This document shows positions 1-8,475 of a DNA stretch of 35,616 nt, in pieces. The notes under the pieces are model-generated. The model saw nothing but the letters and a program-made list of their open reading frames with translations. It ran no database searches and was not told where the DNA came from. The DNA is from Terriglobales bacterium. GTDB lineage: Bacteria; Acidobacteriota; Terriglobia; Terriglobales; Acidobacteriaceae. Numbering within the stretch: the first letter of the stretch is position 1; the number at the start of each line of letters is the position of its first letter. The DNA is taken from the NCBI GenBank assembly GCA_030038475.1, contig JASHOU010000091.1, forward strand, positions 1 to 35,616, in the 5' to 3' direction. The translations under genes and the position numbers were made by a program.

Positions 1-1084
1 CTGCGCAGGCCAGTGCAAACTGCTGATTGCGTCCGCCAGTGCCGCCATTGCGCACCGTCACCGTTACCTCGCCGCCCGAAATTAAGCATACGCGCGACAC
101 TTTGCTGCGCAGTTCATTGAGGCGATTCAGCAAATGCGCAGTTGCTTTCTCGTAAGGCCAGTCGTCGCAGGAGTTATCGACTTCGACCGCAAAACCGGCG
201 CGAGCCGCGGCCGCAACCGCTTCCTCGATAGCAACTTTGTTCGAGAGCACAGTCCACCACCGTGCACGTACAAAAGCAGGATCGTCCGATTTCGGTGTCT
301 CCTCGAGTGCATGCCGGTGAAACAAACCGGCCACCGATTCCGGAAATTGTTCGACGAGATTGTATTGGGCCGCGATCCGCTCGCAGTCGTGAATCGAAGT
401 CGAATCGGGCATGGTCGGTCCCGAGGCGAGCGCGTCGGGAGTATCGTCCGGCACGTCGGAGACGAGAATCGAAACCTGCTGCGCGGGATAGGCTGCCTGC
501 GCCAGCCGCCCGCCCTTGACTGCGGAAATATGTTTACGAATCGCATTGATTTCCGCAATCGGCGCACCCGAATGCACCAGCGTACGGTAGGTCGCCACCA
601 GATTGGACAGAGAGATTTCATCGTCAATCGGCTTCTCTACCATTGATGACCCGCCGCCAGAGATCATAAAAATGGCGAGTGAGGTGGAATCCAGCGAAGT
701 CAGAGACTTGAGGATCGCTGCGGCAGCCTGAATGGATTCGACAGTCGGTGTGGGATGTCCGCCACGAAAATAACGGAACCCCCGAATTTGGCTCGCCGAC
801 TCCACTGACGACGCGACAATGCCTTCGAGGCTGTCGCCGACCTGCGCCGCAAATGCCGCCGCCATGCTGTGCGCTGCCTTGCCGATGGAAACAACAAAAA
901 CGCGCTGGTAGGAATCGAGATCGTGCAGATCCTCGCCGATGCGCAGGATTCGCCGCTCACAGTGCACGTTGCGCGCGAAGGCGCTTTCGATCGAAGCGTT
1001 CTTGAGCGCAGCGGCGAATATCTCACGCGCCACATGCCGCATCTCGCGAAATTGCCGCTCGCGCTCAGGAGAGAGATTGGACAT
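1..1084 (-). CDS. Glycerate 2-kinase, MOFRL/GckA type (C-terminus cut by window edge)
   Basis: Phosphorylates D-glycerate with ATP to 2-phosphoglycerate, a cytoplasmic step feeding lower glycolysis. The minus-strand frame is open from ATG 1084 to the left edge, about 361 residues seen; the family is usually 430-460. Visible family motifs are the glycine-rich ISGGGSSMVEKP, the segment INAIRKHISAVKGGRLA, VSDVPDD followed by LASGPT, and near the edge ISGGEVTVTV with GTGGRNQQFALA, the signature of the MOFRL domain. The N-terminal REIFAAALK helix is also typical. An in-frame ATG at 1138 would lengthen it by 18 residues and overlap the upstream hydrolase gene; neither start has a good ribosome binding site. 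The tight spacing to the hydrolase suggests co-transcription. The overlapping plus-strand ORFs are shadows. Confidence 0.9.
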   Translation of the reverse strand, partial: MSNLSPERERQFREMRHVAREIFAAALKNASIESAFARNVHCERRILRIGEDLHDLDSYQRVFVVSIGKAAHSMAAAFAAQVGDSLEGIVASSVESASQIRGFRYFRGGHPTPTVESIQAAAAILKSLTSLDSTSLAIFMISGGGSSMVEKPIDDEISLSNLVATYRTLVHSGAPIAEINAIRKHISAVKGGRLAQAAYPAQQVSILVSDVPDDTPDALASGPTMPDSTSIHDCERIAAQYNLVEQFPESVAGLFHRHALEETPKSDDPAFVRARWWTVLSNKVAIEEAVAAAARAGFAVEVDNSCDDWPYEKATAHLLNRLNELRSKVSRVCLISGGEVTVTVRNGGTGGRNQQFALACA

Positions 1085-1121
1085 GGCACTATCGAAGCGC
1101 TTCCAAACTTGGCCATCTTCC

Positions 1122-1862
1122 TCACACGTCGCTGACATTGTAGTCCGCGCCAGTAATTTCGCTTACCCAATCCTCGATCGTCTCACGTATTTCGCCCAAG
1201 TGGCCGTCAAAAAAGTGATCTGCGCCTTCAATGCGGACCAGCCTCTTAGGCTCGGCAAAGGTCTCGACCAGTGCTTCAAGTTTTCCCGTGGGAGCGAATT
1301 GATCCAGACCTCCGCTGACAAAAAGTTTCGGCTTGGTACACGTGCGCAAAAATCCGAAATCGTATTTTCGGTCTTCTACCGCAACGGCAGGCAGGCCGAG
1401 TGCAATGAGCGCCGAAACGCGATCGTCAGAATATGCCGCCCGCAACCCCACTTCGGCGCCAAAGGAAAAGCCGGCAAAGATAATCGGCAGCCCGAACTCG
1501 CCTTCGAGCCAATTCAGCGCGGCGCGCACGTCATCCACTTCGCCGACACCGTGCCCGTGTTCGCCGTCGCTCAATCCTGTGCCGCGAAAATTGCAGCGCA
1601 GTACCGGAAATCCAAAGCTATTGAGAGCCTTCATGGTGTGGAAGACAACCTTGTTGTGCAGCGTTCCACCGTACAGTGGATGTGGATGACAAACCACAGC
1701 GGCATGTGTCGCGCCGAGCACCGCCGCGTTGGGCGATCCGGGCCTGGGCAATCCAGACTTAGGCAATCCCAGGTTGAGGAGCGCTTCCAGCCGCCCGGCA
1801 GGGCCGACGATAAAAAGCGAGCGGATGCTCGATGCTTCGGCAGACATTGCTTCGGTGGACAT
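1122..1862 (-). CDS. Alpha/beta hydrolase (COG2945-like)
   Basis: About 246 residues, cytoplasmic, no signal peptide. It has the alpha/beta hydrolase fold: the early motif CHPHPLYGGTLHN, the oxyanion/strand region RCNFRGTGLSDGEHGHG, the nucleophile elbow AGFSFGA (Ser near residue 133), the acid in SGGLDQFAP (Asp near 187) and the catalytic His in EGADHFFDGH (near 216). This set is typical of the small COG2945 hydrolases, whose substrates are mostly unknown, so esterase or dienelactone-hydrolase-like activity is only inferred. A longer reading from 1877 starts at TTG; ATG 1862 or ATG 1847 is more likely. A P/G/L-rich stretch (LGLPKSGLPRPG) sits in the N-terminal third and is unusual for the fold. 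The gene lies 23 bases after the regulatory-domain gene and runs into the glycerate kinase, so the three probably form one transcript. Confidence 0.85.
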   Translation of the reverse strand: MSTEAMSAEASSIRSLFIVGPAGRLEALLNLGLPKSGLPRPGSPNAAVLGATHAAVVCHPHPLYGGTLHNKVVFHTMKALNSFGFPVLRCNFRGTGLSDGEHGHGVGEVDDVRAALNWLEGEFGLPIIFAGFSFGAEVGLRAAYSDDRVSALIALGLPAVAVEDRKYDFGFLRTCTKPKLFVSGGLDQFAPTGKLEALVETFAEPKRLVRIEGADHFFDGHLGEIRETIEDWVSEITGADYNVSDV

Positions 1863-1885
1863 CGAATCAGAGTACAACAGCAGCT

Positions 1886-3052
1886 TTAACGTGAGGCCGA
1901 GCCGCTCTTCGGAACATTCGGCGTCAACTTCTTGATGAGAAATTCTTGGAAAAGATTGCCCACTGCACTCGCGCCCAGCCCAATTGCGCCATTCTCTAGA
2001 GTCAGCCCCGCGCCGTTACGATCCTGCGGGGGATAATAAAGATTGGAAATACCGCCCGCCGCCAGGCTTCCAAGAATATTCGAGTAATTCACCTGCCAGC
2101 GCCCATTATCGCCCTTGCAAAACACCACAGCGCCCATAGCATAGAAAAAGCGCGATGCCTTGCTCCCTGTTCCCTTGTAAAAATACCGCGGATCCTGCTT
2201 TAGAATCGCCGGCAAAACCGCTCCTCCGAGGAACGTTCCCACCGCCGTGTCAGCATAATTCGCGCCAAAGCGCTTGCCGTAGCCTTCTGCGCCTTGCCCG
2301 TACTCGCTGAAGTGATCTTGCGCCTGCTCCACTCCCGCCGCGCCTGCGACAAAGATAAGGGTGGCGGGATCCACCACCGTCTTTAAGGCCAGCTTGAACT
2401 TTTGTTTCGCATCCAGCGGAGCCGCATTGGGAATATAGCTGACGTAGAAGTTCGGCAGAACGCCGAGCACACGCTGTTTTTCTTCAAGCTTGACTTGTTC
2501 TTCCGCCACCTCCGTTTGCGAGAGTCCGACTTGCACTTCTGTCAGCGCATTCGCCACACTCAGCGTGATCTGCGGGATCGTGTCGATTTCGCCCGTTTGC
2601 AGCACTCCGGACGAACTTTGCGTCGCAAAGCCCGCCGCTGTAATCGCGAGTTGGAACGGTCCCGGCGGAACGTTGGCAAACGAGAATTGCCCATCGCTAT
2701 CGGTTAGCACCGCTTGATTCTTTGATTGGTCGGGCGATTGACCTCCCGATTGACCTACTACGATGAGCTTCACCTGGGCTCCGGCAACCACGGCTCCGCT
2801 CGAATCGACCACCGTTCCTTTAACATTTCCCGGAATGATGCCCCCAGGCAAAGAGCTTCCCGACGGGCTCGTTGACGATGGTTGCTGACTTTGCCCTTGC
2901 CCAGCAGGCGAAATTTCCCGATTCTCCGGGCGTGCTTCCGAATCAGGCAGACTTGTTTGCGGAGAAGTTTGGGCTATCGCAGAAAGTGTCCAGGACAGGA
3001 TCGGAATAGCCAGCGAAAGAGTTATGAGTATCGGGTTTCGTCCGAGCGCCAT
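1886..3052 (-). CDS. Secreted carboxypeptidase-regulatory-like domain protein
   Basis: 388 residues. The N-terminus (NPILITLSLAIPILSWTL, then SAIAQ) is a signal peptide. A Q/S/P-rich linker (about 28-75) follows, then a carboxypeptidase-regulatory-like beta domain at about 78-165: VKGTVVDSSGAVVAGAQV, then DGQFSFANVPPGPFQL. A short heptad-like segment (about 175-195) leads to a C-terminal domain with small-residue, membrane-like stretches (PATLIFVAGAAGV, FLGGAVLPAIL, NGAIGLGASAVGNLF) and the motif QDPRYFYKGTGS. This architecture recurs in Acidobacteriota; a cell-envelope location is inferred and the function is unknown. Start ATG 3052 has a weak AAGG upstream. The 193 bases between it and the divergent gene at 3246 hold both promoters, but I saw no convincing boxes. 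Confidence 0.8.
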   Translation of the reverse strand: MALGRNPILITLSLAIPILSWTLSAIAQTSPQTSLPDSEARPENREISPAGQGQSQQPSSTSPSGSSLPGGIIPGNVKGTVVDSSGAVVAGAQVKLIVVGQSGGQSPDQSKNQAVLTDSDGQFSFANVPPGPFQLAITAAGFATQSSSGVLQTGEIDTIPQITLSVANALTEVQVGLSQTEVAEEQVKLEEKQRVLGVLPNFYVSYIPNAAPLDAKQKFKLALKTVVDPATLIFVAGAAGVEQAQDHFSEYGQGAEGYGKRFGANYADTAVGTFLGGAVLPAILKQDPRYFYKGTGSKASRFFYAMGAVVFCKGDNGRWQVNYSNILGSLAAGGISNLYYPPQDRNGAGLTLENGAIGLGASAVGNLFQEFLIKKLTPNVPKSGSASR

Positions 3053-3245
3053 GAATAACTTACCTTATCGTGTCCCGTGGTCCTATTCCAAGTCACCAAG
3101 CGTGATCCGTTGCCTGCCGTTGGTAACCTGCTCTTTGCAACTGCTCTTCGCAACTATGATGCTCGATTGTAAACAGGTGGTTATACAGATACCGCGAACT
3201 GCAAGGGGGCATTCAGTCGAAGCGGAAGATACGGTAGTTTAAACA

Positions 3246-3982
3246 ATGCAACTTGCCAATCCAAATTCTGCTCTAATACATATGTCCGTGTCCGCAATCC
3301 TTTTGCTTGCCTCAAAACGGATAACTCTGCATTGGCTGATTCATCTCGGCGGACCCAGCCTGATTTTACTGGGACTGGTCGATAATTCGGTCATTCCGCT
3401 GTCGGGCAGCACCGACGTTGTCACCATCCTGCTCGCTGCCCATCGGCGCGAACCCTGGTTCTACTACACCGTCATGGCAACAGCCGGAGCCATGTTTGGC
3501 GGCTATCTCACCTACCGCATGGCCCGCAAAGGCGGCAAAGAAACCTTGAGAAGAAGTTCTCGAAGAGAAAAACCAATAAGGTCTATGCGATTTTTGAACG
3601 CTGGGGATTCGTCGCGGTCGCAATTCCTGCGATTCTGCCCCCGCCGTTTCCCATCGTCCCCATGCTTCTGGCCGCCGGGGCCATGCAATATCCGACCAAA
3701 AAGTTTCTCGCCGCTTTGGCCGTGGGGCGCGGCATACGCTACACCATTCTGGCTTACCTCGGATATCGCTACGGCCACAACATCATGAACTTTTTCGCGC
3801 AATACTACTGGCCGCTGCTGTTCGCTCTGATCGCTTGCTCACTCGCGGGTGGTCTGTACGGATGTACGAATACAAACGCAGCCGAAAAGCCGCGCACGCC
3901 AAAGTTTCCGGAACGCGTCCCCTTCGCCGACGCGCTGCATAGCGCATTAACCAAATTCGCGCCGTTGCCTCACACCGGCTAA
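3246..3982 (+). pseudogene. VTT/DedA-family membrane protein gene broken by a frameshift
   Basis: Two reading frames together encode one VTT (DedA/SNARE-associated) membrane protein. The first frame (from ATG 3246, or ATG 3282) gives the N-terminal half with GLVDNSVIPLSGSTDVV and MFGGYLTYRMARKGGKETL. The second frame carries FVAVAIPAILPPPFPIVPM, AAGAMQYPTKKFLAALAVGR and a final hydrophobic segment ending at 3982. The switch falls near 3546-3551, where TTGAGAAGAAG would restore one frame if read TTGGAGAAGAAG: a single G is missing. The repaired product would be about 245 residues, normal for DedA-like proteins thought to act in lipid or membrane homeostasis. The break may be a real mutation or a sequencing error. 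It lies 24 bases before mqnC on the same strand. Confidence 0.75.
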
Positions 3983-4006
3983 AATAAACTTTACCGTGGG
4001 GTGCGA

Positions 4007-5059
4007 ATGTCGCTAACCAAACAGCAGGCTCTCGAACTGTTTCGCTCCGATGACCTCATCGGCATAGGGATGGAAGCTGACGCCGTCCGCCGCAAACTGC
4101 ATCCCGAGGGCACCGTCACCTACATCATCGACCGCAATATCAACTACACCAATTTCTGCACCGAATATTGCACCTTCTGCGCGTTTTACCGTCCGCTGAA
4201 GGGACCGGCAGCAAGGGTCAACGAAGGCTACATTCTCGACTTCGACACCATCTACGAAAAAATCCGCGAGACCGTCGAACTCGGGGGCACCGGTGTGCTC
4301 ATGCAGGGAGGGCTGCATCCCGACCTCAAGATCGACTGGCAGGAGCGAATGTTGAGCGGCATCAAGCAGCGTTTTCCGAAGATCCATCTGCACTGCTATT
4401 CAGCTTCCGAAATTCTCGCCATCGCCGAATACAGCAACCTTAGCGTGCGCGATACCATCGCCCGCCTGCGCGACGCCGGCCTCGATTCCATCCCGGGCGG
4501 CGGCGCTGAAATTCTCGATGACGAAGTCCGCTACAAAATTGCGCGCCTTAAATGCCTCACCGCCGACTGGCTGCTCGTACACCGCACTGCCCATCAACTT
4601 GGTATGCGCACCACCGCGACCATGATGTTCGGCGTCGGCGAAACCTTCGAGCATCGCATCAACCATTTGCAGGTTTTATACGATCTCCAGCAGGAGACCG
4701 GCGGCTTCACCGCTTTCATCCCCTGGAGCTTTCAGCCAGCCAATACGGCGCTCGGCGGACGCAAATGGGATGAGGCAACCGCCGTCGAATATCTGAAGGT
4801 TCTCGCGATTTCGCGTCTCTATCTTTCAAATTTTCTGAATGTGCAATCGAGCTGGGTAACGCAGGGTTTGAAGGTCTGCCAGATGGGCCTGCGCTTCGGC
4901 GGCAATGACGTCGGCTCGGTTATGCTCGAGGAAAATGTCGTCCGCGCGGCCGGCGTCTCGAACTGCACAACCGAAGAAGAATTGCGCCGCATCATACGGG
5001 ATGCCGGCTTCCGTCCCGCGCAGCGCGACACCTTGTACCGGCAATATTTTCTGAACTGA
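4007..5059 (+). CDS. mqnC: Cyclic dehypoxanthinylfutalosine synthase MqnC
   Basis: Radical-SAM enzyme of the futalosine route to menaquinone; it cyclises dehypoxanthine futalosine. About 350 residues. The [4Fe-4S] site is the C-x3-C-x2-C motif in NFCTEYCTFCAFYRP (Cys near 51, 55, 58). Further MqnC/MqnE-type motifs are GGTGVLMQGGLHPDL, HCYSASEI, SIPGGGAEIL, ATMMFGVGET, FIPWSFQPANT and QSSWVTQGLKVCQMGLRFGG. ATG 4007 is preceded by GGGG at a workable distance; a GTG at 4001 is the alternative. No other mqn gene is in the window. The known role of the family implies menaquinone-based respiration. Confidence 0.95.
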   Translation: MSLTKQQALELFRSDDLIGIGMEADAVRRKLHPEGTVTYIIDRNINYTNFCTEYCTFCAFYRPLKGPAARVNEGYILDFDTIYEKIRETVELGGTGVLMQGGLHPDLKIDWQERMLSGIKQRFPKIHLHCYSASEILAIAEYSNLSVRDTIARLRDAGLDSIPGGGAEILDDEVRYKIARLKCLTADWLLVHRTAHQLGMRTTATMMFGVGETFEHRINHLQVLYDLQQETGGFTAFIPWSFQPANTALGGRKWDEATAVEYLKVLAISRLYLSNFLNVQSSWVTQGLKVCQMGLRFGGNDVGSVMLEENVVRAAGVSNCTTEEELRRIIRDAGFRPAQRDTLYRQYFLN

Positions 5060-5127
5060 ATCGCTGTCGCGTCGCTCGTGAATGTCTGGCTGGTGAATTC
5101 GCAATCCAACTCTGAGCTGTCATCTTC

Positions 5128-5181
5128 AGCGAAGCGAAAGACCTATGCACTCCGCAGCCAACACACAGGTCCTTCGCTTCG
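5128..5181. repeat. Palindromic intergenic repeat overlapping the next start codon
   Basis: Left arm 5130-5144 (CGAAGCGAAAGACCT) is the reverse complement of right arm 5167-5181 with a single mismatch, around a 22-base loop. It resembles the GCGAAGCGAAGGACCT-type palindromes that I recall as common between genes of Acidobacteriota genomes (recollection, not checked). The annotated ATG of the following gene (5145) is the first triplet after the left arm. Confidence 0.7.
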
Positions 5182-6977
5182 TGCAGCGCGACCATCGCAA
5201 TTCATTTCCGTCAACGGCCCTAACGCGCTTACTCGTCTTCGCATTTCTTCTGGTCGGCACCGGGCTCTGTTCTAATGCCCAGCAGTCAGGATCGATCCCA
5301 AACGCCTCTTCCATCTCCGGCACGGTCGTGCAGGAACCCGGCAGCCAGCCGCTCAAGAAAGTGCTGGTGCAGGTCGTTCCCGAAGACCAAAGCCAGGGCG
5401 CGAACTACACCGACGCCACCGACTCCGATGGTCATTTCCGCATCGCGAATGTTTCGCCCGGACGTTACCGCATCTATCTTGAGCGCACTGGCTTTACCGG
5501 AGTCAACGAGCGTGGCCGCAGATCCAACACCAACGTTTTCACCGTCCAGGCCGGGCAGTCGCTCGAAGAACTTGTGTTTCACATGTTGCCCACCGCCGTC
5601 ATCGTCGGCCGCGTCACCGATGAAGATGGAGATCCCATGCCGGGCGTCAACGTTATCGCGGAGAAGAAACAACCGGGCAAATCCAGACGGGAGAACGTCG
5701 GTTCAGGAACTACCAACGATATGGGCGAATACCGGCTCTTCGGCTTGTTTCCCGGACAGTATTGGGTCGTCGCCATTCCGCCTCCCGATTTTCGCGACTA
5801 CGAGTCGACGACCGAGAAGTCGGTGTCTGGCAGCGACGAAAAAAACAACAACATCGCCGCTGACGCCAAGCCTGATACTCGCTATCTCACCACTTATTAT
5901 CCCGGCGCGCTCGACGCCTCGCAGGCCTCAATTCTCACGCTCAAAGCAGGCGACGAAATGCCCGCCAACTTCACACTTGTGCCCACCAGAACCTATCGCG
6001 TCCATGGAACGATCGCCGGTATTTTGCCCGGCCAAAAGCCCACCGTAGAGCTGTTTTCGAAAGCTGGCGATTCCTACCGCGCCAATTCCACGGAGATCGG
6101 TCCCGACGGCCAATTCGAAGTGCGCGGCGTTGGCCCGGGCTCGTATGCAATCAGGGCATCGCTCGGCACCGATTCGCAACCGCTCACAGCGCGACAGGAC
6201 ATTAACGTGGGTGCCAGCGATGTCGATGGAGTGAGACTTGTTCCGCAGCCTCTGTTTACCATCTCCGGCAATTTGCGAGTACAAAACAATGCAGCAACAG
6301 ATCTCACTCAATATGTCGTCAACCTCCGCGCGAGCGAAGTACCGGACGATGCCACTGTCTTTTTATCGCAAGAGTCCGCCGGAGAGACTTCGCCCGTCGA
6401 CCGCTTCGGCCACTTCGAGTGGAAGAACGTATGTCTGGGCGATTACATCGTGCAGGTCTTAGGCGGCAATATCGTAGAAAGTGATGTCTTGGGCCATGGC
6501 CAAGGAGTGTATCTCAAATCGGCGACGCTCGGCGGACAAGACATCACGACCGGTTTCACGGCAAGCGGTCCCGCGACGCTTGAGCTGGTGCTGAGCACCA
6601 AAGGAGCAGCCATCGAAGGCACGGTCGTTGAGAAGGAAAACGACATCGAAGAAAAGCCAACGGCAAACGAAAATGCTGTCGATATCAATCATCCCGCAAC
6701 CAACGCCATGGTCGTCGCTGTGCCCGAAGAGAAATACCGCAAAATTCCCAGCCGCTTCGTCGCCGGAACCACCGATCAGCATGGACGTTTCGCCCTGCGT
6801 GGCCTCGCTCCCGGCAGCTACACGCTCCACGCGTGGCAAGACGTGGAGGATGGCCTCTGGCGCGATGCAGCGTTTCTGAAATCGCAGGAAGCCAATGGCA
6901 CAAGCGTGAAAGTCGAAGAAGGTTCCAATCAGAAAATCGAGTTGCAGCTAACTGCGCTCGGCGATGACTGGCACTAG
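5145..6977 (+). CDS. Large secreted protein with carboxypeptidase-regulatory-like domains
   Basis: 610 residues from ATG 5145. A hydrophobic export segment (LLVFAFLLVGTGLCSNAQ) sits at about residues 28-46. The start is doubtful: residues 1-13 are encoded by the loop and right arm of a palindromic repeat, and GTG 5181 would give a more ordinary signal peptide. Several beta-sandwich regulatory-like modules follow: ISGTVVQEPGSQPLKKVLV with DGHFRIANVSPGRYRIYL; VIVGRVTDEDGDPMPGVNV with GEYRLFGLFPGQYWVV; a third with DGQFEVRGVGPGSYAIRA; and a last one with HGRFALRGLAPGSYTLHAW. Such Acidobacteriota proteins resemble the N-terminal half of TonB-dependent or Oar-like proteins but lack the barrel. The role is unknown, perhaps surface carbohydrate or protein binding. 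No terminator was seen after it; a REP copy lies 30 bases downstream. Confidence 0.8.
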   Translation: MHSAANTQVLRFVQRDHRNSFPSTALTRLLVFAFLLVGTGLCSNAQQSGSIPNASSISGTVVQEPGSQPLKKVLVQVVPEDQSQGANYTDATDSDGHFRIANVSPGRYRIYLERTGFTGVNERGRRSNTNVFTVQAGQSLEELVFHMLPTAVIVGRVTDEDGDPMPGVNVIAEKKQPGKSRRENVGSGTTNDMGEYRLFGLFPGQYWVVAIPPPDFRDYESTTEKSVSGSDEKNNNIAADAKPDTRYLTTYYPGALDASQASILTLKAGDEMPANFTLVPTRTYRVHGTIAGILPGQKPTVELFSKAGDSYRANSTEIGPDGQFEVRGVGPGSYAIRASLGTDSQPLTARQDINVGASDVDGVRLVPQPLFTISGNLRVQNNAATDLTQYVVNLRASEVPDDATVFLSQESAGETSPVDRFGHFEWKNVCLGDYIVQVLGGNIVESDVLGHGQGVYLKSATLGGQDITTGFTASGPATLELVLSTKGAAIEGTVVEKENDIEEKPTANENAVDINHPATNAMVVAVPEEKYRKIPSRFVAGTTDQHGRFALRGLAPGSYTLHAWQDVEDGLWRDAAFLKSQEANGTSVKVEEGSNQKIELQLTALGDDWH

Positions 6978-7008
6978 AAACTGACTCGCAACGGACGCCG
7001 CCGGAGCA

Positions 7009-7099
7009 GGCTGGGGTTTTCCCAACGGCGAAGGTGCGCTCGCCGCCGAAAAACCCCCGCCCAAGCGGAGCTTGGACGGGCCACCCCTCCAGTATGTAC
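7009..7099 (+). repeat. REP-type repeat copy A (RAYT 3'-end-like plus hairpin)
   Basis: Bases 7009-7086 match the 3' end of the RAYT element at 10836-10912 over about 77 bases with roughly a dozen differences. They include the imperfect hairpin CCCAAGCGGAGCTTGGACGG. The adjoining 7055-7099 matches copy C (10245-10290) in the opposite orientation over about 45 bases with about four differences, including GTACATACT. The copy lies between the stop at 6977 and the ribosome binding site of the gene at 7127. Confidence 0.75.
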
Positions 7100-7126
7100 G
7101 AGCGTCTTAATTCCAGGGAGGGATCA

Positions 7127-7864
7127 ATGAACCAACTCAGCCAAAAGATAGTCAAAATGATCGCATTAGGAGCTTTTGCGCTGGTTATCGCGTTCGGCGA
7201 ATGCTGGCAAGCGCAAGCACAGGACTCAAAGGCACCGTACGCGAGCATGGCTCCGCTTGATCAATATCTAATGGCGGATCGAAACGCTGAGATTGCTCTG
7301 GCGCAAAGCGCGGCTCCCGAGGCTATCTCGCGCGATGCCGACGTTCTCGTTCTTGGAAGGCATGGCTATGAAACCGCAGTCAAAGGCAAGAATGGTTTCG
7401 TATGCCTCGTAGAGCGCGGGTGGATGGGCCCATTCGATGGCGAGGACGCCGCTAATTTTTGGAACCCTAAGATTCGAGGGCCGGTCTGCTACAATCCGCC
7501 GGCTGCCCGGTCCATCCTGCCGCTGACTTATAAAAGAACGGAGATGATCTTGGCCGGTCAATCCAAAGCTCAGATCATCGACGGCATCAAGATATTCATA
7601 AAGCAAAAGCTGCCACCGCTGGAGCCGGGAGCCATGGCCTACATGCTCTCGAAGGAGCAGTACCTTAACGATGGCGCCCGCCACAACTGGATCGCTCACC
7701 TGATGTTTTACACGCCACTCATGGACGGTGCCGTTTGGGGTGCAGATGTGCCCAACTCTCCCGTCATGCTGAATCCACAATTCCACGGCGCTCCGGAACC
7801 CATCGATGTATTCATGGTTCCCGCGGGCAGGTGGTCGGATGGATCCCCGGCGCCAGTCCGGTAG
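7127..7864 (+). CDS. Secreted protein of unknown function
   Basis: 245 residues. ATG 7127 is chosen because AGGGAGG ends five bases upstream and it begins a clean signal peptide (MIALGAFALVIAFG, then AQAQ). A reading from 7034 would start inside the REP repeat. The mature protein is soluble with no repeats: SRDADVLVLGRHGYETAVKG, then FVCLVERGWMGPFDG, a Cys-containing GPVCYNPPAARSILPL, a helix AQIIDGIKIFIKQK, and HNWIAHLMFYTPLMDGAVWG near the C-terminus. I do not recognise the family. Two cysteines in the exported part could form a disulfide. It stands alone between two repeat-rich gaps. Confidence 0.8.
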   Translation: MNQLSQKIVKMIALGAFALVIAFGECWQAQAQDSKAPYASMAPLDQYLMADRNAEIALAQSAAPEAISRDADVLVLGRHGYETAVKGKNGFVCLVERGWMGPFDGEDAANFWNPKIRGPVCYNPPAARSILPLTYKRTEMILAGQSKAQIIDGIKIFIKQKLPPLEPGAMAYMLSKEQYLNDGARHNWIAHLMFYTPLMDGAVWGADVPNSPVMLNPQFHGAPEPIDVFMVPAGRWSDGSPAPVR

Positions 7865-7960
7865 GGACGGCTCGCAGGCGACGAAAGATCACGAGTTACT
7901 CTTTCCTTTTGTTGTAAGGGGTACCCCCCTCCCCCCTCCTTTTAGATTAGGTATACCTTC

Positions 7961-8010
7961 GCAAAATATTCATTTTAGGCACTTTAGAGGCAAAATATTT
8001 AAAGCATTGG
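7961..8010. repeat. Short direct repeat in a long gene-free stretch
   Basis: GCAAAATATT occurs at 7961-7970 and again at 7990-7999 (period 29), followed by similar A/T-rich text, next to a C-rich run (7922-7939). This resembles an A/T-rich intergenic repeat that I recall from other Acidobacteriota genomes, but I could not check this. The rest of the gap 7865-8375 holds no supportable gene; its short ORFs have no recognisable protein features. Confidence 0.4.
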
Positions 8011-8312
8011 ACTTGTGCTTCCGCTCCGCTGAACCCTCTCTCTTAAGCGCGCTGTGATTTAAGGATTGAGGAGGCGGATAGCTTATGTCAATGGAAATGC
8101 GGCGAGTGAGTAGCTGCTTTCGTAGAGTACAAAACTAAAATGGCTCAACTACGAAAAGGGCGCCGAAACGGCACGCACCAGATTACGGACCTCTTCCTCA
8201 TCAGCCACGGCCCGTTAATACTCCCATTCCGGCAAGACTCCCATGTCGACTTTTTCATTCCGATACCGCATTACGCTCGCTCGATGCGACGCGCGCTGGC
8301 GTGGATTAGAGC

Positions 8313-8330
8313 TAGTCTGGGCCACCCGCC
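8313..8330 (+). repeat. REP-family fragment (copy B)
   Basis: The 18 bases TAGTCTGGGCCACCCGCC recur exactly at 10933-10950 just after the RAYT gene, and a variant lies at 10977-10996. It is followed by a G/C-rich inverted stretch (CCCGGGGCGGCC). Probably a decayed member of the REP family of the region. Confidence 0.5.
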
Positions 8331-8375
8331 CGGGGCGGCCTAACAACAAGGACGAGTGCTGCAAGATATTGCACG

Positions 8376-8404
8376 TTGACATGGGTTGCCGCACAACCGA
8401 TAAT
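8376..8404 (+). promoter_or_regulatory. Sigma-70-type promoter of the GloVer gene
   Basis: TTGACA at 8376-8381, a 17-base spacer, and GATAAT at 8399-8404: a perfect -35, a -10 with one mismatch, and ideal spacing. Transcription would begin near 8411 and leave a leader of about 137 bases before ATG 8548. It is the best promoter match I saw in the window. Confidence 0.6.
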
Positions 8405-8416
8405 TCGGTGAAAGGC

Positions 8417-8475
8417 GGTGCTGGTGGCCGCAATCCCTCGGGGAGAGATGCTCCTCGCCACACCAGGTTCGCACC
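8417..8475 (+). promoter_or_regulatory. Structured 5' leader upstream of the GloVer gene
   Basis: Within the predicted leader, CTGGTG (8421-8426) pairs perfectly with CACCAG (8461-8466). Inside it, CGGGGAG (8439-8445) pairs with CTCCTCG (8451-8457), seven pairs including one G-U, with a five-base loop. Outside it, GGTG (8417-8420) can pair with CACC (8472-8475). Further on, CTGCCGAATCG is repeated at 8492-8502 and 8508-8518 just before AGGAGG (8528-8533). It matches no riboswitch class I know; cis-regulation is an inference. Confidence 0.35.

Noticed and set aside
939-1889. 316-residue plus-strand ORF across the kinase and hydrolase genes
   Set aside because: Antisense to two genes with clear family motifs; its own translation has no recognisable domain.
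7034-7126. Upstream ATG extending the secreted protein
   Set aside because: It would begin inside the REP copy; ATG 7127 has AGGGAGG and starts the signal peptide.
8140-8343. 67-residue ORF before the GloVer promoter
   Set aside because: Overlaps a REP-family fragment, no homologous motif seen, no ribosome binding site.
7865-8375. Short ORFs in the gene-free gap
   Set aside because: None has a domain, ribosome binding site or composition typical of genes; the region is better explained by repeats.
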